Assembly: GCF_007830455.1 (NCBI RefSeq)
Contig: NZ_VLLB01000006.1
Span: 124,001 to 188,000, forward strand
Direction: 5' to 3'
Source: Pseudoduganella lurida
Lineage (GTDB): Bacteria; Pseudomonadota; Gammaproteobacteria; Burkholderiales; Burkholderiaceae_D
Length of the DNA: 64,000 nt
Part shown: in pieces, positions 1 through 8,523 of the stretch
Layout: every line of letters starts with the position of its first letter
Position numbering within the stretch: the stretch's first letter is position 1
Program-made: the position numbers and the translations under genes
Notes under the pieces: model-generated
Told to the model about the DNA's origin: nothing
What the model saw: the letters and a program-made list of their open reading frames with translations, nothing else
The model's database searches: none

Positions 1-246
1 GATGCACCAGATCTCGTCCACGCCCTTTTCCTTGAACTGATCCGCATGCTGGATGAAGCCGGGCACGTGCTTGGCCGAGCAGGTGGGCGTGAAGGCGCCC
101 GGCAAGCCGAAGATGGCGATCTTCTTGCCCTTCACCAGATCCTGCACGTTGAACGTGTTCGGACCCAGCGAGCACGCTTCGGTTTCGACTTCGACGAATT
201 CGGACAGCGTGCCTTCCGGCAGCGTGTCGCCGATCTTGATGGTCAT
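1..246 (-). CDS. Peroxiredoxin, Prx5/AhpC-TSA type (partial, N-terminal 82 residues)
   Basis: Thiol peroxidase expected to reduce hydrogen peroxide and organic hydroperoxides in the cytoplasm. The visible 82 residues begin MTIKIGDTLPEGTL and contain the family motif PGAFTPTC, with the peroxidatic cysteine at residue 56. The gene runs off the left edge of the window, so any resolving cysteine and the C-terminus cannot be seen. The ATG follows GGAG at a normal distance. It lies downstream of ftsZ on the same strand but behind a strong terminator, so it probably has its own promoter in the structured gap. Confidence 0.93.
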   Translation of the reverse strand, partial: MTIKIGDTLPEGTLSEFVEVETEACSLGPNTFNVQDLVKGKKIAIFGLPGAFTPTCSAKHVPGFIQHADQFKEKGVDEIWCI

Positions 247-268
247 GGTGGACTCCTGTGTATGGCAT

Positions 269-307
269 AAAAAAAGCCGCGCAAGGGTGAAGCACCCAGG
301 GCGCGGC
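269..307 (-). terminator. Rho-independent terminator after ftsZ
   Basis: On the minus strand a GCCGCGC stem closes on GCGCGGC, with an inner GGGTG-CTT-CACCC hairpin, followed by seven T residues. It ends transcription of the dcw cluster and separates it from the peroxiredoxin gene. Confidence 0.9.
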
Positions 308-309
308 AG

Positions 310-420
310 CGCTGGCAAAGTATGCCAGAGCGTGAGCGAATCCGCTCGAAGACGCTGCCCCCTCTCTCGAAGGACAGCGCCAGGGCACCCGGGCTTACGG
401 GTACCTGCGTGATCCTCTGA
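310..420 (-). other. Structured 3' segment between ftsZ and its terminator
   Basis: About 110 bases with no gene but several consecutive hairpins on the minus strand: ACCCG/CGGGT, CGCTGTCC pairing with the GG-CAGCG arm, GAGCG-GATT-CGCTC, and GCTCTGGCA-TACTT-TGCCAGCGC. With the terminator that follows, this looks like a structured 3' UTR or a small RNA. I cannot match it to a named RNA family. Confidence 0.5.
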
Positions 421-1632
421 TCAATCAGCCTGCTTGCGCAGGAAAGCCGGAATATCGTAGGTTTCCATGCCGTTCTTCTCCATCGCGCGCACCTGTTCGG
501 AAGCGGATTCGCGACGCCACACGGCCGGGGCCTTCATGCCTTCGAACGCATGGTTGCCGCCGGCGGCGCCCACGCCCATCGACACGGACGTGGTGCCCGG
601 GATGCCGCCCATCGCGCCCTGGATCGGCGCGTTGTTGGTCCCCGTGCGCAGCATCTGCTGCGGCACCAGCTGGACGTGGCGCTTGGCCTTGCCCAGGCCG
701 GTCGCCACGACCGTCACGCGGATCGCGTCGCCCATGTTGTCGTCGTACGCGATACCCTGCGCGATCGACGCGTCCGGTGCGGCGAAGGCACGCACGGCGG
801 CCATGACTTCCTTGATTTCCTTGCCCTTCAGGCCGCGGCTGGCCGTGACATTGACCAGCACGCCGCGCGCGCCGGACAGGTCCACGCCGTCCAGCAGCGG
901 CGAAGCGACCGCCTGCTCCGCCGCGATGCGTGCGCGGTCAACACCTTCGGCCGTGGCCGTGCCCATCATGGCCTTGCCCTGCTCGCCCATGATCGTCTTC
1001 ACGTCGTTGAAGTCGACGTTGATGTGGCCCGGCACGTTGATGATCTCGGCAATGCCGGCCACCGCGTTGTTCAGCACATCGTCGGCATGCTGCAGCCATT
1101 CGATCAGCGATTCGTCTTCGTAGATCTCTTCGAGCTTCTCGTTCAGGATCACGATCAGCGAGTCGACGTTCTCGGACAGCAGTTCCAGGCCGTCGTCGGC
1201 GATTTCCATGCACTTCTGGCCTTCGTGCGAGAACGGCTTCGACACCACGGCGACCGTCAGGGCACCCAGCGACTTGGCGATTTCCGCGACGATCGGCGCC
1301 GCGCCGGTGCCGGTACCGCCGCCCATGCCGGCCGCGATGAACACCATGTGCGCGCCGCGCAGCGAGTCTTCGATCCGTGCGCGCGATTCCTCGGCCAGCT
1401 TGCGGCCCACTTCCGGCTTCATGCCCGCACCCAGGCCGGTCTCGCCGATCTGGATGACGTTGTCGGCCTTGGAGGTCGACAGCGCCTGGGCATCGGTGTT
1501 GGCGGCGATGAACTCGACGCCGCTCATGCCCTTGTTGATCATGTGCTGCACCGCGTTGCCACCCGCGCCGCCCACGCCGACCACCTTGATCACCGTTCCC
1601 AGTGATGCGTTATCGACCATATCGAACTCCAT
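421..1632 (-). CDS. ftsZ: Cell division protein FtsZ
   Basis: Tubulin-like GTPase that polymerises into the Z ring at midcell. The 403 residues carry the GTP-binding signature GGGTGTG at about residues 104-110 and the conserved C-terminal tail DIPAFLRKQ, which binds FtsA and other partners. The start MEFDMVDN is supported by AGGAG six bases upstream; an in-frame ATG four codons later is less likely. It is the last gene of the dcw cluster, separated from ftsA by a 173-bp gap with its own repeats, which may allow separate control. A terminator follows. Confidence 0.98.
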   Translation of the reverse strand: MEFDMVDNASLGTVIKVVGVGGAGGNAVQHMINKGMSGVEFIAANTDAQALSTSKADNVIQIGETGLGAGMKPEVGRKLAEESRARIEDSLRGAHMVFIAAGMGGGTGTGAAPIVAEIAKSLGALTVAVVSKPFSHEGQKCMEIADDGLELLSENVDSLIVILNEKLEEIYEDESLIEWLQHADDVLNNAVAGIAEIINVPGHINVDFNDVKTIMGEQGKAMMGTATAEGVDRARIAAEQAVASPLLDGVDLSGARGVLVNVTASRGLKGKEIKEVMAAVRAFAAPDASIAQGIAYDDNMGDAIRVTVVATGLGKAKRHVQLVPQQMLRTGTNNAPIQGAMGGIPGTTSVSMGVGAAGGNHAFEGMKAPAVWRRESASEQVRAMEKNGMETYDIPAFLRKQAD

Positions 1633-1660
1633 GATGTGCTCCTAAAAGTATTGCGGCTTC

Positions 1661-1700
1661 CAAGCGCCAACCCTCATATCGGTAGAAGACCTGGCGCTTG
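1661..1700. repeat. 9-bp perfect inverted repeat in the ftsZ leader
   Basis: CAAGCGCCA (1661-1669) and TGGCGCTTG (1692-1700) are perfect complements separated by 22 bases. In an ftsA-ftsZ transcript this would form a stem-loop roughly 30 bases before the ftsZ start codon. Function unknown. Confidence 0.6.
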
Positions 1701-1746
1701 AAAACTGCGAAAATTTGAAATGACCCGACCCTGTTTGGTAATACGT

Positions 1747-1788
1747 GCTGCCTGTGATTTGCTGCCTGTGACTTGCTGCCTGTGTTCC
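1747..1788. repeat. Three tandem copies of a 14-bp unit after ftsA
   Basis: Units beginning GCTGCCTGTG occur at 1747-1760, 1761-1774 and 1775-1788 and differ only in the last four bases. A shortened GCTGCCGTGCTGCCG follows. They lie directly downstream of the ftsA stop codon. Confidence 0.8.
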
Positions 1789-1805
1789 GCTGCCGTGCTG
1801 CCGTC

Positions 1806-3038
1806 CTAGAAATTACCCAGGAACCATTCCTTCATGCGTTGCCACACCGCCTTCACCGAACCGTCCTGGCGCGTCACGATATGCCCGCGCAGATACTGCT
1901 TCTTCGCTTCCTGGAGCAGGCCGAGCACGGTGGCGTAGCGGGGGCTGCGCACCACGTCGGCCAGCTGGCCGCGATAGTCCGGCGTGCCGAGGCGCGCCGG
2001 TTTCAGGAAGATGTCTTCCGCCATTTCCACCATGCCGGGCATGATGGCCGTGCCGCCGGTGAGCACGATGCCGGACGAGAGCACGCCCTCGTAGCCGGAC
2101 TCGCGCACCACCTGGTGCACCATGGCGAACAGTTCCTCCACGCGCGGCTCGATGACGGCAGCCAGCGCCTGGCGGGACAGGTTGCGGGGACCGCGGTCGC
2201 CCAGGCCCGGCACTTCCAGGTGTTCGCCCGGATCTGCCAGCACCTGCTTCGCCACGCCATAGCGGATCTTGATTTCTTCCGCTTCCGTGGTGGGGGTCCG
2301 CAAGGCCATCGCGATGTCGTTGGTGATCTGGTCGCCGGCGATCGGAATCACTGCCGTATGGCGGATCGCGCCGTCCGAGAACACTGCAACGTCGGTGGTG
2401 CCGCCGCCGATATCGATCAGCACTACACCCAATTCCTTTTCATCCACCGTCAGCACGGCGTCGGCCGATGCCATCGGCTGCAGGATCAGGTCGGAGACCT
2501 CGAGCCCGCAGCGGCGCACGCACTTGACGATGTTCTGCACGGCGCTCACTGCGCCGGTCACGATATGGACTTTGACTTCGAGGCGGATACCGCTCATGCC
2601 GATGGGTTCGCGCACATCTTCCTGGCTGTCGACGATGAATTCCTGCGGCACGGTGTGCAGCAGCTGCTGGTCGGTCGGGATATTAACCGCCTTCGCCGTT
2701 TCGATGACGCGCGCCACGTCCGTGGCCGTCACTTCCTTGTCCTTGATGGCCACCATGCCGCTCGAATTGAAGCTGCGGATATGGCTACCCGCGATGCCCG
2801 CGTAGACATTGCGGATCTTGCAGTCGGCCATCAGCTCGGCCTCCTCGAGCGCGCGCTGGATCGATTCCACCGTCGCCTCGATATTGACCACCACGCCTTT
2901 TTTCAGGCCCCGCGATTCGTGCTGCCCCAGCCCGATCACTTCGTGGCGGCCATCGCCCATCACCTCGGCCACCACGGCCACCACTTTCGAGGTGCCGATG
3001 TCGAGACCGACGATCAGGTTTTTCGCGTCTTTTGTCAT
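1806..3038 (-). CDS. ftsA: Cell division protein FtsA
   Basis: Actin-like ATPase that tethers FtsZ to the inner face of the membrane and recruits later division proteins. The 410 residues begin with the phosphate-1 motif GLDIGTSK, carry the second ATPase motif DIGGGTTD, and end in an amphipathic helix (WQRMKEWFLGNF) that serves as membrane anchor. Length and domain order are normal for the family. It follows ftsQ by 58 bases in the dcw cluster. Confidence 0.97.
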   Translation of the reverse strand: MTKDAKNLIVGLDIGTSKVVAVVAEVMGDGRHEVIGLGQHESRGLKKGVVVNIEATVESIQRALEEAELMADCKIRNVYAGIAGSHIRSFNSSGMVAIKDKEVTATDVARVIETAKAVNIPTDQQLLHTVPQEFIVDSQEDVREPIGMSGIRLEVKVHIVTGAVSAVQNIVKCVRRCGLEVSDLILQPMASADAVLTVDEKELGVVLIDIGGGTTDVAVFSDGAIRHTAVIPIAGDQITNDIAMALRTPTTEAEEIKIRYGVAKQVLADPGEHLEVPGLGDRGPRNLSRQALAAVIEPRVEELFAMVHQVVRESGYEGVLSSGIVLTGGTAIMPGMVEMAEDIFLKPARLGTPDYRGQLADVVRSPRYATVLGLLQEAKKQYLRGHIVTRQDGSVKAVWQRMKEWFLGNF

Positions 3039-3096
3039 CTTCTGTGCCTGCCCAATTCGTTCGATAGCTGTGCTAAATATTTTTGAATGCGTGGTA

Positions 3097-3858
3097 TTAC
3101 TTGGTTTTCTCGGCCGGGATCTTCAGTCCCGTCGCCGCCAGCGCCAGGCCGTTCTGGTAGCGCATGTCGATCGTTTCGATGTCCGGCACGCGCGCCGCCA
3201 GCTGCGGCCAGATCGACACCAGCCGGTCGACCCGGTCCTTCAGCGTGCGTGGCGTCTGTTCGCGGCCCAGCGCCACGCTGGTGCCGTTATCGAGCATCAC
3301 CGTCCAGGCATAGCGGCCCGACAGCGCCAGGCCTTCCGGCACCAGCTTCGCCGGCGCGAACCACTTGCGCAGCTCGGCGTAGCGGGCCAATACTTCCTTC
3401 TCGCTGCCGTCCGGTCCGGAGAACTGCGGCAGCTCGTGATCCTCTTCCGCCTCGGCCAGGTTGGCGGTGAAGACATCGCCCTTCACCGACAGCAGGCGGC
3501 CATCCTCGCCCCAGGTGCCCAGTGCCTCGTGCTCTTCCACTTCCACGATCAGCTGGTCCGGCCATTCGCGCCGCACCGTGGCGCGCCGCACCCACGGCAC
3601 CGCCTCGAACACCTGGCGCACGTTCTCCAGGTTCGCCGTGAAGAAGTTACCGCGGATGCGGCCCTGCGTGCCGTTCTTCAGCGTCAGCAGGTTCACGTGG
3701 CGCAGGTCCGCGCTGGCCAGCGCCTCGACGCGGATCGTGCGCAGGTTGAACACGGGCCGGTGCGCCAGCCAGTAGACGCCGGCGGCCACGCAAACGCCGA
3801 ACACCAGGGCATAGATGCCGTTGGCGGTTGCGTTCAGGGCTTTCGCGTCTTGCCACAT
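3097..3858 (-). CDS. ftsQ: Cell division protein FtsQ
   Basis: Single-pass inner-membrane protein of the divisome that bridges early and late proteins through FtsB and FtsL. The 253 residues have a short cytoplasmic N-terminus, one membrane segment at about residues 14-32, a POTRA domain starting near FNLRTIRVEAL, and the FtsQ beta domain. It lies 12 bases downstream of ddlB, the usual dcw position. Confidence 0.95.
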   Translation of the reverse strand: MWQDAKALNATANGIYALVFGVCVAAGVYWLAHRPVFNLRTIRVEALASADLRHVNLLTLKNGTQGRIRGNFFTANLENVRQVFEAVPWVRRATVRREWPDQLIVEVEEHEALGTWGEDGRLLSVKGDVFTANLAEAEEDHELPQFSGPDGSEKEVLARYAELRKWFAPAKLVPEGLALSGRYAWTVMLDNGTSVALGREQTPRTLKDRVDRLVSIWPQLAARVPDIETIDMRYQNGLALAATGLKIPAEKTK

Positions 3859-3870
3859 CTCGTGCCGTCC

Positions 3871-4833
3871 TTAAACCTTGGTGTTCTTCAGGCGCGCGGA
3901 ACGAAGAATCTCCACGCACAGCGCCTCATACGACAACCCCACCGCGCGCGCCGCCATCGGCACCAGCGAATGGCTCGTCATGCCCGGCGACGTGTTCACC
4001 TCCAGCAGGAACGGACGCTGGTCGCTCTCGCGCAGCAGCACGTCCACGCGGCTCCAGCCTTCGCAACCGAGCGTGCGGTAGGCCTCGACGGCGATGCGCG
4101 CCATCTCGGCCTGGATCGCCTCGTCCAGCTGCGGCGGGCAGAAATACTGCGTGGTGTCGGTGAAATACTTGTTCTGGTAGTCGTAGTTGCCCTTCGGCGC
4201 CACGATCTCCACGACCGGCAGCGCGCGCGCCGTGGCGCCCGTGCCCAGCACCGCGACCGTGAATTCGCGGCCCGTCACGAACGACTCGACCAGCACGGCG
4301 TCGTCCAGCGGTGCGCACTTGTCGTAGGCGGCCTGGAATTCGTCCAGCGCGTTCACCGTGAACACGCCGATCGAGGAACCCTCGCGCGGCGCCTTGACGA
4401 TCAGCGGCAGGCCCAGTGTCGCGGCCACGCCCGGCAGGTCGGCGTCATCGTGCAGCACGGCGTAGGCCGGCGTCGGCAGGCCGGCCTTCAGCCACAGCAC
4501 CTTGGTGGTGATCTTGTCCATGCCCACCGCGCTGGCCATCACGCCGCTGCCCGTGTACGGAATGCCCAGCAGTTCCAGCGCGCCCTGCAGGCTGCCGTCT
4601 TCGCCGAGGCGGCCGTGCAGCGCGATGAACACGCGGTCGAACCGTTCCGCGGCCAGCTCGCCCAGCGAACGCTCGGCCGGGTCGAACGGATGCGCGTCGA
4701 TGCCCTGGCTGCGCAGCGCGGCCAGCACGCCGGTGCCGGACATGATCGAGACTTCGCGTTCGGCCGAACGGCCGCCGAACAGCACGCCCACCTTGCCGAA
4801 GGCACGGATGTCTTCCTGTGTCAGAGTCGTCAT
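3871..4833 (-). CDS. ddlB: D-alanine--D-alanine ligase
   Basis: ATP-grasp enzyme that makes the D-Ala-D-Ala dipeptide used by MurF. The 320 residues show the N-terminal motif KVGVLFGGRSAEREVS, the central ATP-binding region (KAPREGSSIGV) and the metal-binding end (LLEVNTSPGMT). The start codon overlaps the murC stop by four bases, so translation is probably coupled. Confidence 0.96.
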   Translation of the reverse strand: MTTLTQEDIRAFGKVGVLFGGRSAEREVSIMSGTGVLAALRSQGIDAHPFDPAERSLGELAAERFDRVFIALHGRLGEDGSLQGALELLGIPYTGSGVMASAVGMDKITTKVLWLKAGLPTPAYAVLHDDADLPGVAATLGLPLIVKAPREGSSIGVFTVNALDEFQAAYDKCAPLDDAVLVESFVTGREFTVAVLGTGATARALPVVEIVAPKGNYDYQNKYFTDTTQYFCPPQLDEAIQAEMARIAVEAYRTLGCEGWSRVDVLLRESDQRPFLLEVNTSPGMTSHSLVPMAARAVGLSYEALCVEILRSARLKNTKV

Positions 4834-6230
4834 GCTGCAGCCTCCTTGCTCATGCTCACCAGCTTCGCGGGCACGCCGCCGATCGCGCCGGCGCCCATCG
4901 TCAGCACCACGTCGCCGTCGCGCACCACCGTCATGATCGTTTCCGGCAGCTCGCCGATCGTCTCGACGAACACCGGTTCGGTCTTGCCGCGCGCGCGGAT
5001 GGCGCGCACCAGCGAGCGGCCGTCGGCACCGACGATCGGCGCCTCGCCGGCCGGATACACTTCCACCAGCACCAGCACGTCCACCGTGGACAGCACCTTG
5101 GCGAAGTCCTCGAACAGGTCGCGCGTGCGGGTGTAGCGGTGCGGCTGGAATGCCAGCACGAGGCGGCGGTCCGGATAGGCGGCGCGCGCGGCAGCCACGG
5201 TCACTTCCGTTTCCACCGGGTGGTGGCCGAAATCGTCGACAAGTGTGAATGCGCCACCAGCGGGGATGGCCACATCGCCATACTTGGTGAAGCGGCGGCC
5301 CACGCCGGCAAAGTTCTCCAGGCCGGCCTGCGTGGCTTCATCGGGCACGCCGATCTCGCGGGCGATCGCCACGGCCGAGCAGGCGTTCTGCACATTGTGC
5401 ATGCCGGGCTGGTTCAGCACCACGTCCAGGTCCGGATAGCCTTCCTGCAGCACCGTGAAGTGCATCTGCGTGCCGACGGCGCGCGCGTTCACGGCGCGCA
5501 CTTCGGCGTCCTCCGCGAACCCGTAGGTCGTCACCGGCTTGGTCACCTGCGGCAGGATGCTGCGCACGTGCTGGTCGTCGATGCACAGCATGGCGCGGCC
5601 GTAGAACGGCAGGCGGTGCGTGAAGTGCACGAAGGCCTGTTTCAGCTTCTCGAAATCGTGCTCGTAGGTTTCCATGTGGTCGGCATCGATGTTCGTGATC
5701 ACCTCGATCATCGGTGCCAGGTTCAGGAACGACGCATCCGACTCGTCCGCCTCGGCCACCAGGTATTCGCCCGAACCCAGCTTGGCGTTCGCACCCGCTG
5801 CCGTCAGGCGGCCGCCGATCACGAACGTGGGATCCAGGCCGCCCTGCGCCAGCACGGAAGCGACCAGGGACGTGGTCGTGGTCTTGCCGTGCGTGCCGGC
5901 GATGGCGATGCCCCGCTTCAGGCGCATCAGTTCGCCCAGCATCACGGCGCGCGGCACGATCGGGATTTTCTTCGCCCGCGCGGCCACCACTTCCGGATTG
6001 TCCTTCGCGACGGCGGTCGACGTGACCACCGCATCGGCGGCGCCGATATATTCCGCCGCGTGGCCCTGGTGGATCGTGGCGCCCATGTCCGCCAGCCGCT
6101 GCGTGACGGCATTGCTGCCCAGGTCCGAGCCGCTCACGTGGTAGCCGAGCGTGAGCAGCACCTCGGCGATGCCGCTCATGCCGCTGCCGCCGATGCCGAC
6201 GAAGTGAATGTTCTTGACTTTATGCTTCAT
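4830..6230 (-). CDS. murC: UDP-N-acetylmuramate--L-alanine ligase
   Basis: Adds L-alanine to UDP-MurNAc, the first amino-acid step of peptidoglycan precursor synthesis. The 466 residues begin MKHKVKNIHFVGIGGSGM, with the dinucleotide-like GIGGSGMSG loop, then the Mur ligase ATP loop GTHGKTTTT. An open frame extends 64 codons upstream, but this ATG is the real start: it overlaps the murG stop as ATGA and matches the family N-terminus. Confidence 0.97.
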   Translation of the reverse strand: MKHKVKNIHFVGIGGSGMSGIAEVLLTLGYHVSGSDLGSNAVTQRLADMGATIHQGHAAEYIGAADAVVTSTAVAKDNPEVVAARAKKIPIVPRAVMLGELMRLKRGIAIAGTHGKTTTTSLVASVLAQGGLDPTFVIGGRLTAAGANAKLGSGEYLVAEADESDASFLNLAPMIEVITNIDADHMETYEHDFEKLKQAFVHFTHRLPFYGRAMLCIDDQHVRSILPQVTKPVTTYGFAEDAEVRAVNARAVGTQMHFTVLQEGYPDLDVVLNQPGMHNVQNACSAVAIAREIGVPDEATQAGLENFAGVGRRFTKYGDVAIPAGGAFTLVDDFGHHPVETEVTVAAARAAYPDRRLVLAFQPHRYTRTRDLFEDFAKVLSTVDVLVLVEVYPAGEAPIVGADGRSLVRAIRARGKTEPVFVETIGELPETIMTVVRDGDVVLTMGAGAIGGVPAKLVSMSKEAAA

Positions 6231-7315
6231 GCTTTTTTGTCCACCAATGATTCCAGTACGTGCGCGATCGCCTCGTTCGCGTTCCTCCGCCCCGCCGCAT
6301 GTGCCGCGATGGCCATGCCGCGGCAGGCCGTGCGCGTGAGCGTCTGCAGGAGCGCCGCCAGGCTTTGCGGGTTCAGTTCCGTCTGCGGCATGTGCAGCGC
6401 GCCGTTCAGGCCCGCCAGCCACTGCGCGTTGTCGCGCTGGTGACTGGTCGTCGAGGCGACCAGCGGCACCAGCACGCTGGCCACGCCGGCCGCCGTCAGT
6501 TCCGAAACGGTGATCGCGCCGGCGCGGCAGATCACCACGTCGGCCCGTTCGTACGCGGCGGCCATGTCATCGATGAAGTCGACCACATTGGCCGTCACGT
6601 TCGCCCCGGCATACGCGGTGCGCAGCGCCTCGATATTCTTCTTGCCCGACTGGTGCGTGACCACCGGGCGCCGATCCGCCGGCAGCAGTGCCAGCGCGGC
6701 GGGCAGCGCATTGTTCAGCGCCTGCGCACCGAGGCTGCCGCCCACCACCAGGATGTTCAGGGGACCTTCGCGGTCCGCGAAACGCAGGTCCGGCGTCGGC
6801 AGGGCCAGGATCTCGGCGCGCACCGGATTGCCGGTGACGACCGCCTTGCCGGCCGCCTTGCCGAAATCGGCCGGGAAGCCGAAGCACACCTTCGCCGCCA
6901 CCGGTGCCAGCGTCTTGTTCGACAGCAGCAGCGCCGCATCCGCATTGACGAGCGCCAGCGGCACGCCGCGCACCTTCGCCACCACGCCACCGGGCACCGT
7001 CACGTAGCCGCCCATGCCCAGGATCACGTCGGGCTTGCGGCGGCCGAGGATCTCGAAGCAGTCGCCGAAGGCCTTGAGCATCTTGATGCCGCCGGACAGC
7101 GTATGCGCCAGGCCCTTGCCGCGCATGCCGGAGAAATGGATCGCATCCATCGCGATGCCGTGCTTCGGCACCAGTTCCTGCTCCATGCCGTGCGACGTGC
7201 CGAGCCACGACACGTCCCAGCCGCGCTCGCGCATCGTCTGCGCGATCGCCAGGCCGGGGAAGATGTGGCCGCCGGTGCCGGCCGCCATGATCATCAGCTG
7301 CTTTTTCCCGTTCAT
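6227..7315 (-). CDS. murG: UDP-N-acetylglucosamine--undecaprenyl-pyrophosphoryl-MurNAc-pentapeptide transferase
   Basis: Glycosyltransferase on the inner membrane face that converts lipid I to lipid II. The 362 residues begin with the glycine-rich loop MAAGTGGHIFPG and contain the GGSLGAQALN donor-site motif and the CRAGAITVSE nucleotide-sugar motif. Length is typical. It overlaps ftsW and murC by four bases each, within one continuous operon. Confidence 0.97.
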   Translation of the reverse strand: MNGKKQLMIMAAGTGGHIFPGLAIAQTMRERGWDVSWLGTSHGMEQELVPKHGIAMDAIHFSGMRGKGLAHTLSGGIKMLKAFGDCFEILGRRKPDVILGMGGYVTVPGGVVAKVRGVPLALVNADAALLLSNKTLAPVAAKVCFGFPADFGKAAGKAVVTGNPVRAEILALPTPDLRFADREGPLNILVVGGSLGAQALNNALPAALALLPADRRPVVTHQSGKKNIEALRTAYAGANVTANVVDFIDDMAAAYERADVVICRAGAITVSELTAAGVASVLVPLVASTTSHQRDNAQWLAGLNGALHMPQTELNPQSLAALLQTLTRTACRGMAIAAHAAGRRNANEAIAHVLESLVDKKA

Positions 7316-8523
7316 AGGCGGCCACCCCGCATCAGCACGCGGTTCTCGTAGTCGATGCGCAGCAGGATCGCCAGGCCGATGCAGTTCACGAGCACGCCCG
7401 TGCCGCCATAGCTCATCAGCGGCAACGTCAGTCCCTTGGTGGGCAGCAGGCCCAGGTTCACGCCCATATTGATGAAGGTCTGTACGCCGATCCAGATGCC
7501 GATGCCTTTCGCGACGAGGCCCGCGAAGGTCTGGTCGATGGCAATGGCCTGGCGGCCGATGTCGAAAGCGCGTTTAACGATCCAGTAGAACATCCCGATG
7601 ACAACCAGCACGCCGGCCAGGCCCAGTTCTTCGCCGATCACGGCCAGCAGGAAGTCGGTATGCGCTTCCGGCAGGTAGTGCAGCTTCTCCACGCTGCCGC
7701 CCAGCCCAACGCCGAACAGCTCGCCGCGGCCGAAGGCGATCAGCGAGTGCGTCAGCTGGTAGGCCTTGTTCAGCGCATTCTCTTCTTCCCACGGGTTCAG
7801 GTAGGCGAAGAAGCGGTCGCGCCGGAATTTGGATAGCGCGATGATGGCAACGAAAATCGTCACCAGCATGCCGGCGATGCCGCCGAACCAGATGGCGTTC
7901 ACGCCGCCCAGGAACAGGATGCCCATCGCGATGCAGACGATCACGCCGAACGCGCCCAGGTCGGGTTCGAGCAGCAGCAGCAGGCCCACGAAGCTGACGG
8001 CCAGCGCCATCGGCAAGAAGCCCTTGGTCAGCTTGTGCATGTATTCCTGCTTGCGCACCGTGTAGTCGGCGGCGTACAGCACGATGAAGAGCTTCATCAG
8101 TTCGGAAGGCTGCAGGTTGTAGACCTTCAGCGACAGCCAGCGCCGGCCGCCGTTGACGACGACGCCCACGCCGGGAATCAGCACCAGCAGCAGCAGGAAC
8201 AGCGTGCCGATGAAGACATACGGCGCGGCCTTCTGCCAGGTGGCGACGGGAATGCGGAACGTCAGCGCCGCGGCCACGGCCGAGATGATGATGAAGGTGG
8301 CCTGGCGCGTCAGGAAGTACGAGTTCTTGTAGGCGGCGAACTTGGGCGAATCGGGCAGCGCGATCGACGCCGAGTACACCATCACCATGCCCAGCAGGAG
8401 CAGCAGGATCACGACCCACACCAGTGGCTGGTCGTATTCCATCATGCGCGACTGCCGCGCGCGGATGTCGATCGGCGTGACGGAGGCGCCGCCGAGGAAT
8501 TTGAACGGGAGCTGGAAGGCCAT
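7312..8523 (-). CDS. ftsW: Septal peptidoglycan polymerase FtsW (SEDS family)
   Basis: Multi-pass SEDS glycosyltransferase that polymerises lipid II at the septum with FtsI. The 403 residues hold about ten membrane segments and the conserved SEDS stretches (for example PEAHTDFLLAVIGEELG and the C-terminal PLMSYGGTGVL). I chose MAFQLPFKFLGG as the start because its ATG overlaps the murD stop by one base; the longer open frame upstream is a reading through murD. Confidence 0.96.
   Translation of the reverse strand: MAFQLPFKFLGGASVTPIDIRARQSRMMEYDQPLVWVVILLLLLGMVMVYSASIALPDSPKFAAYKNSYFLTRQATFIIISAVAAALTFRIPVATWQKAAPYVFIGTLFLLLLVLIPGVGVVVNGGRRWLSLKVYNLQPSELMKLFIVLYAADYTVRKQEYMHKLTKGFLPMALAVSFVGLLLLLEPDLGAFGVIVCIAMGILFLGGVNAIWFGGIAGMLVTIFVAIIALSKFRRDRFFAYLNPWEEENALNKAYQLTHSLIAFGRGELFGVGLGGSVEKLHYLPEAHTDFLLAVIGEELGLAGVLVVIGMFYWIVKRAFDIGRQAIAIDQTFAGLVAKGIGIWIGVQTFINMGVNLGLLPTKGLTLPLMSYGGTGVLVNCIGLAILLRIDYENRVLMRGGRL

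Noticed and set aside
4818..6443. A 541-codon open frame on the plus strand opposite murC
   Set aside because: murC has complete ligase motifs on the other strand; the antisense product has none.
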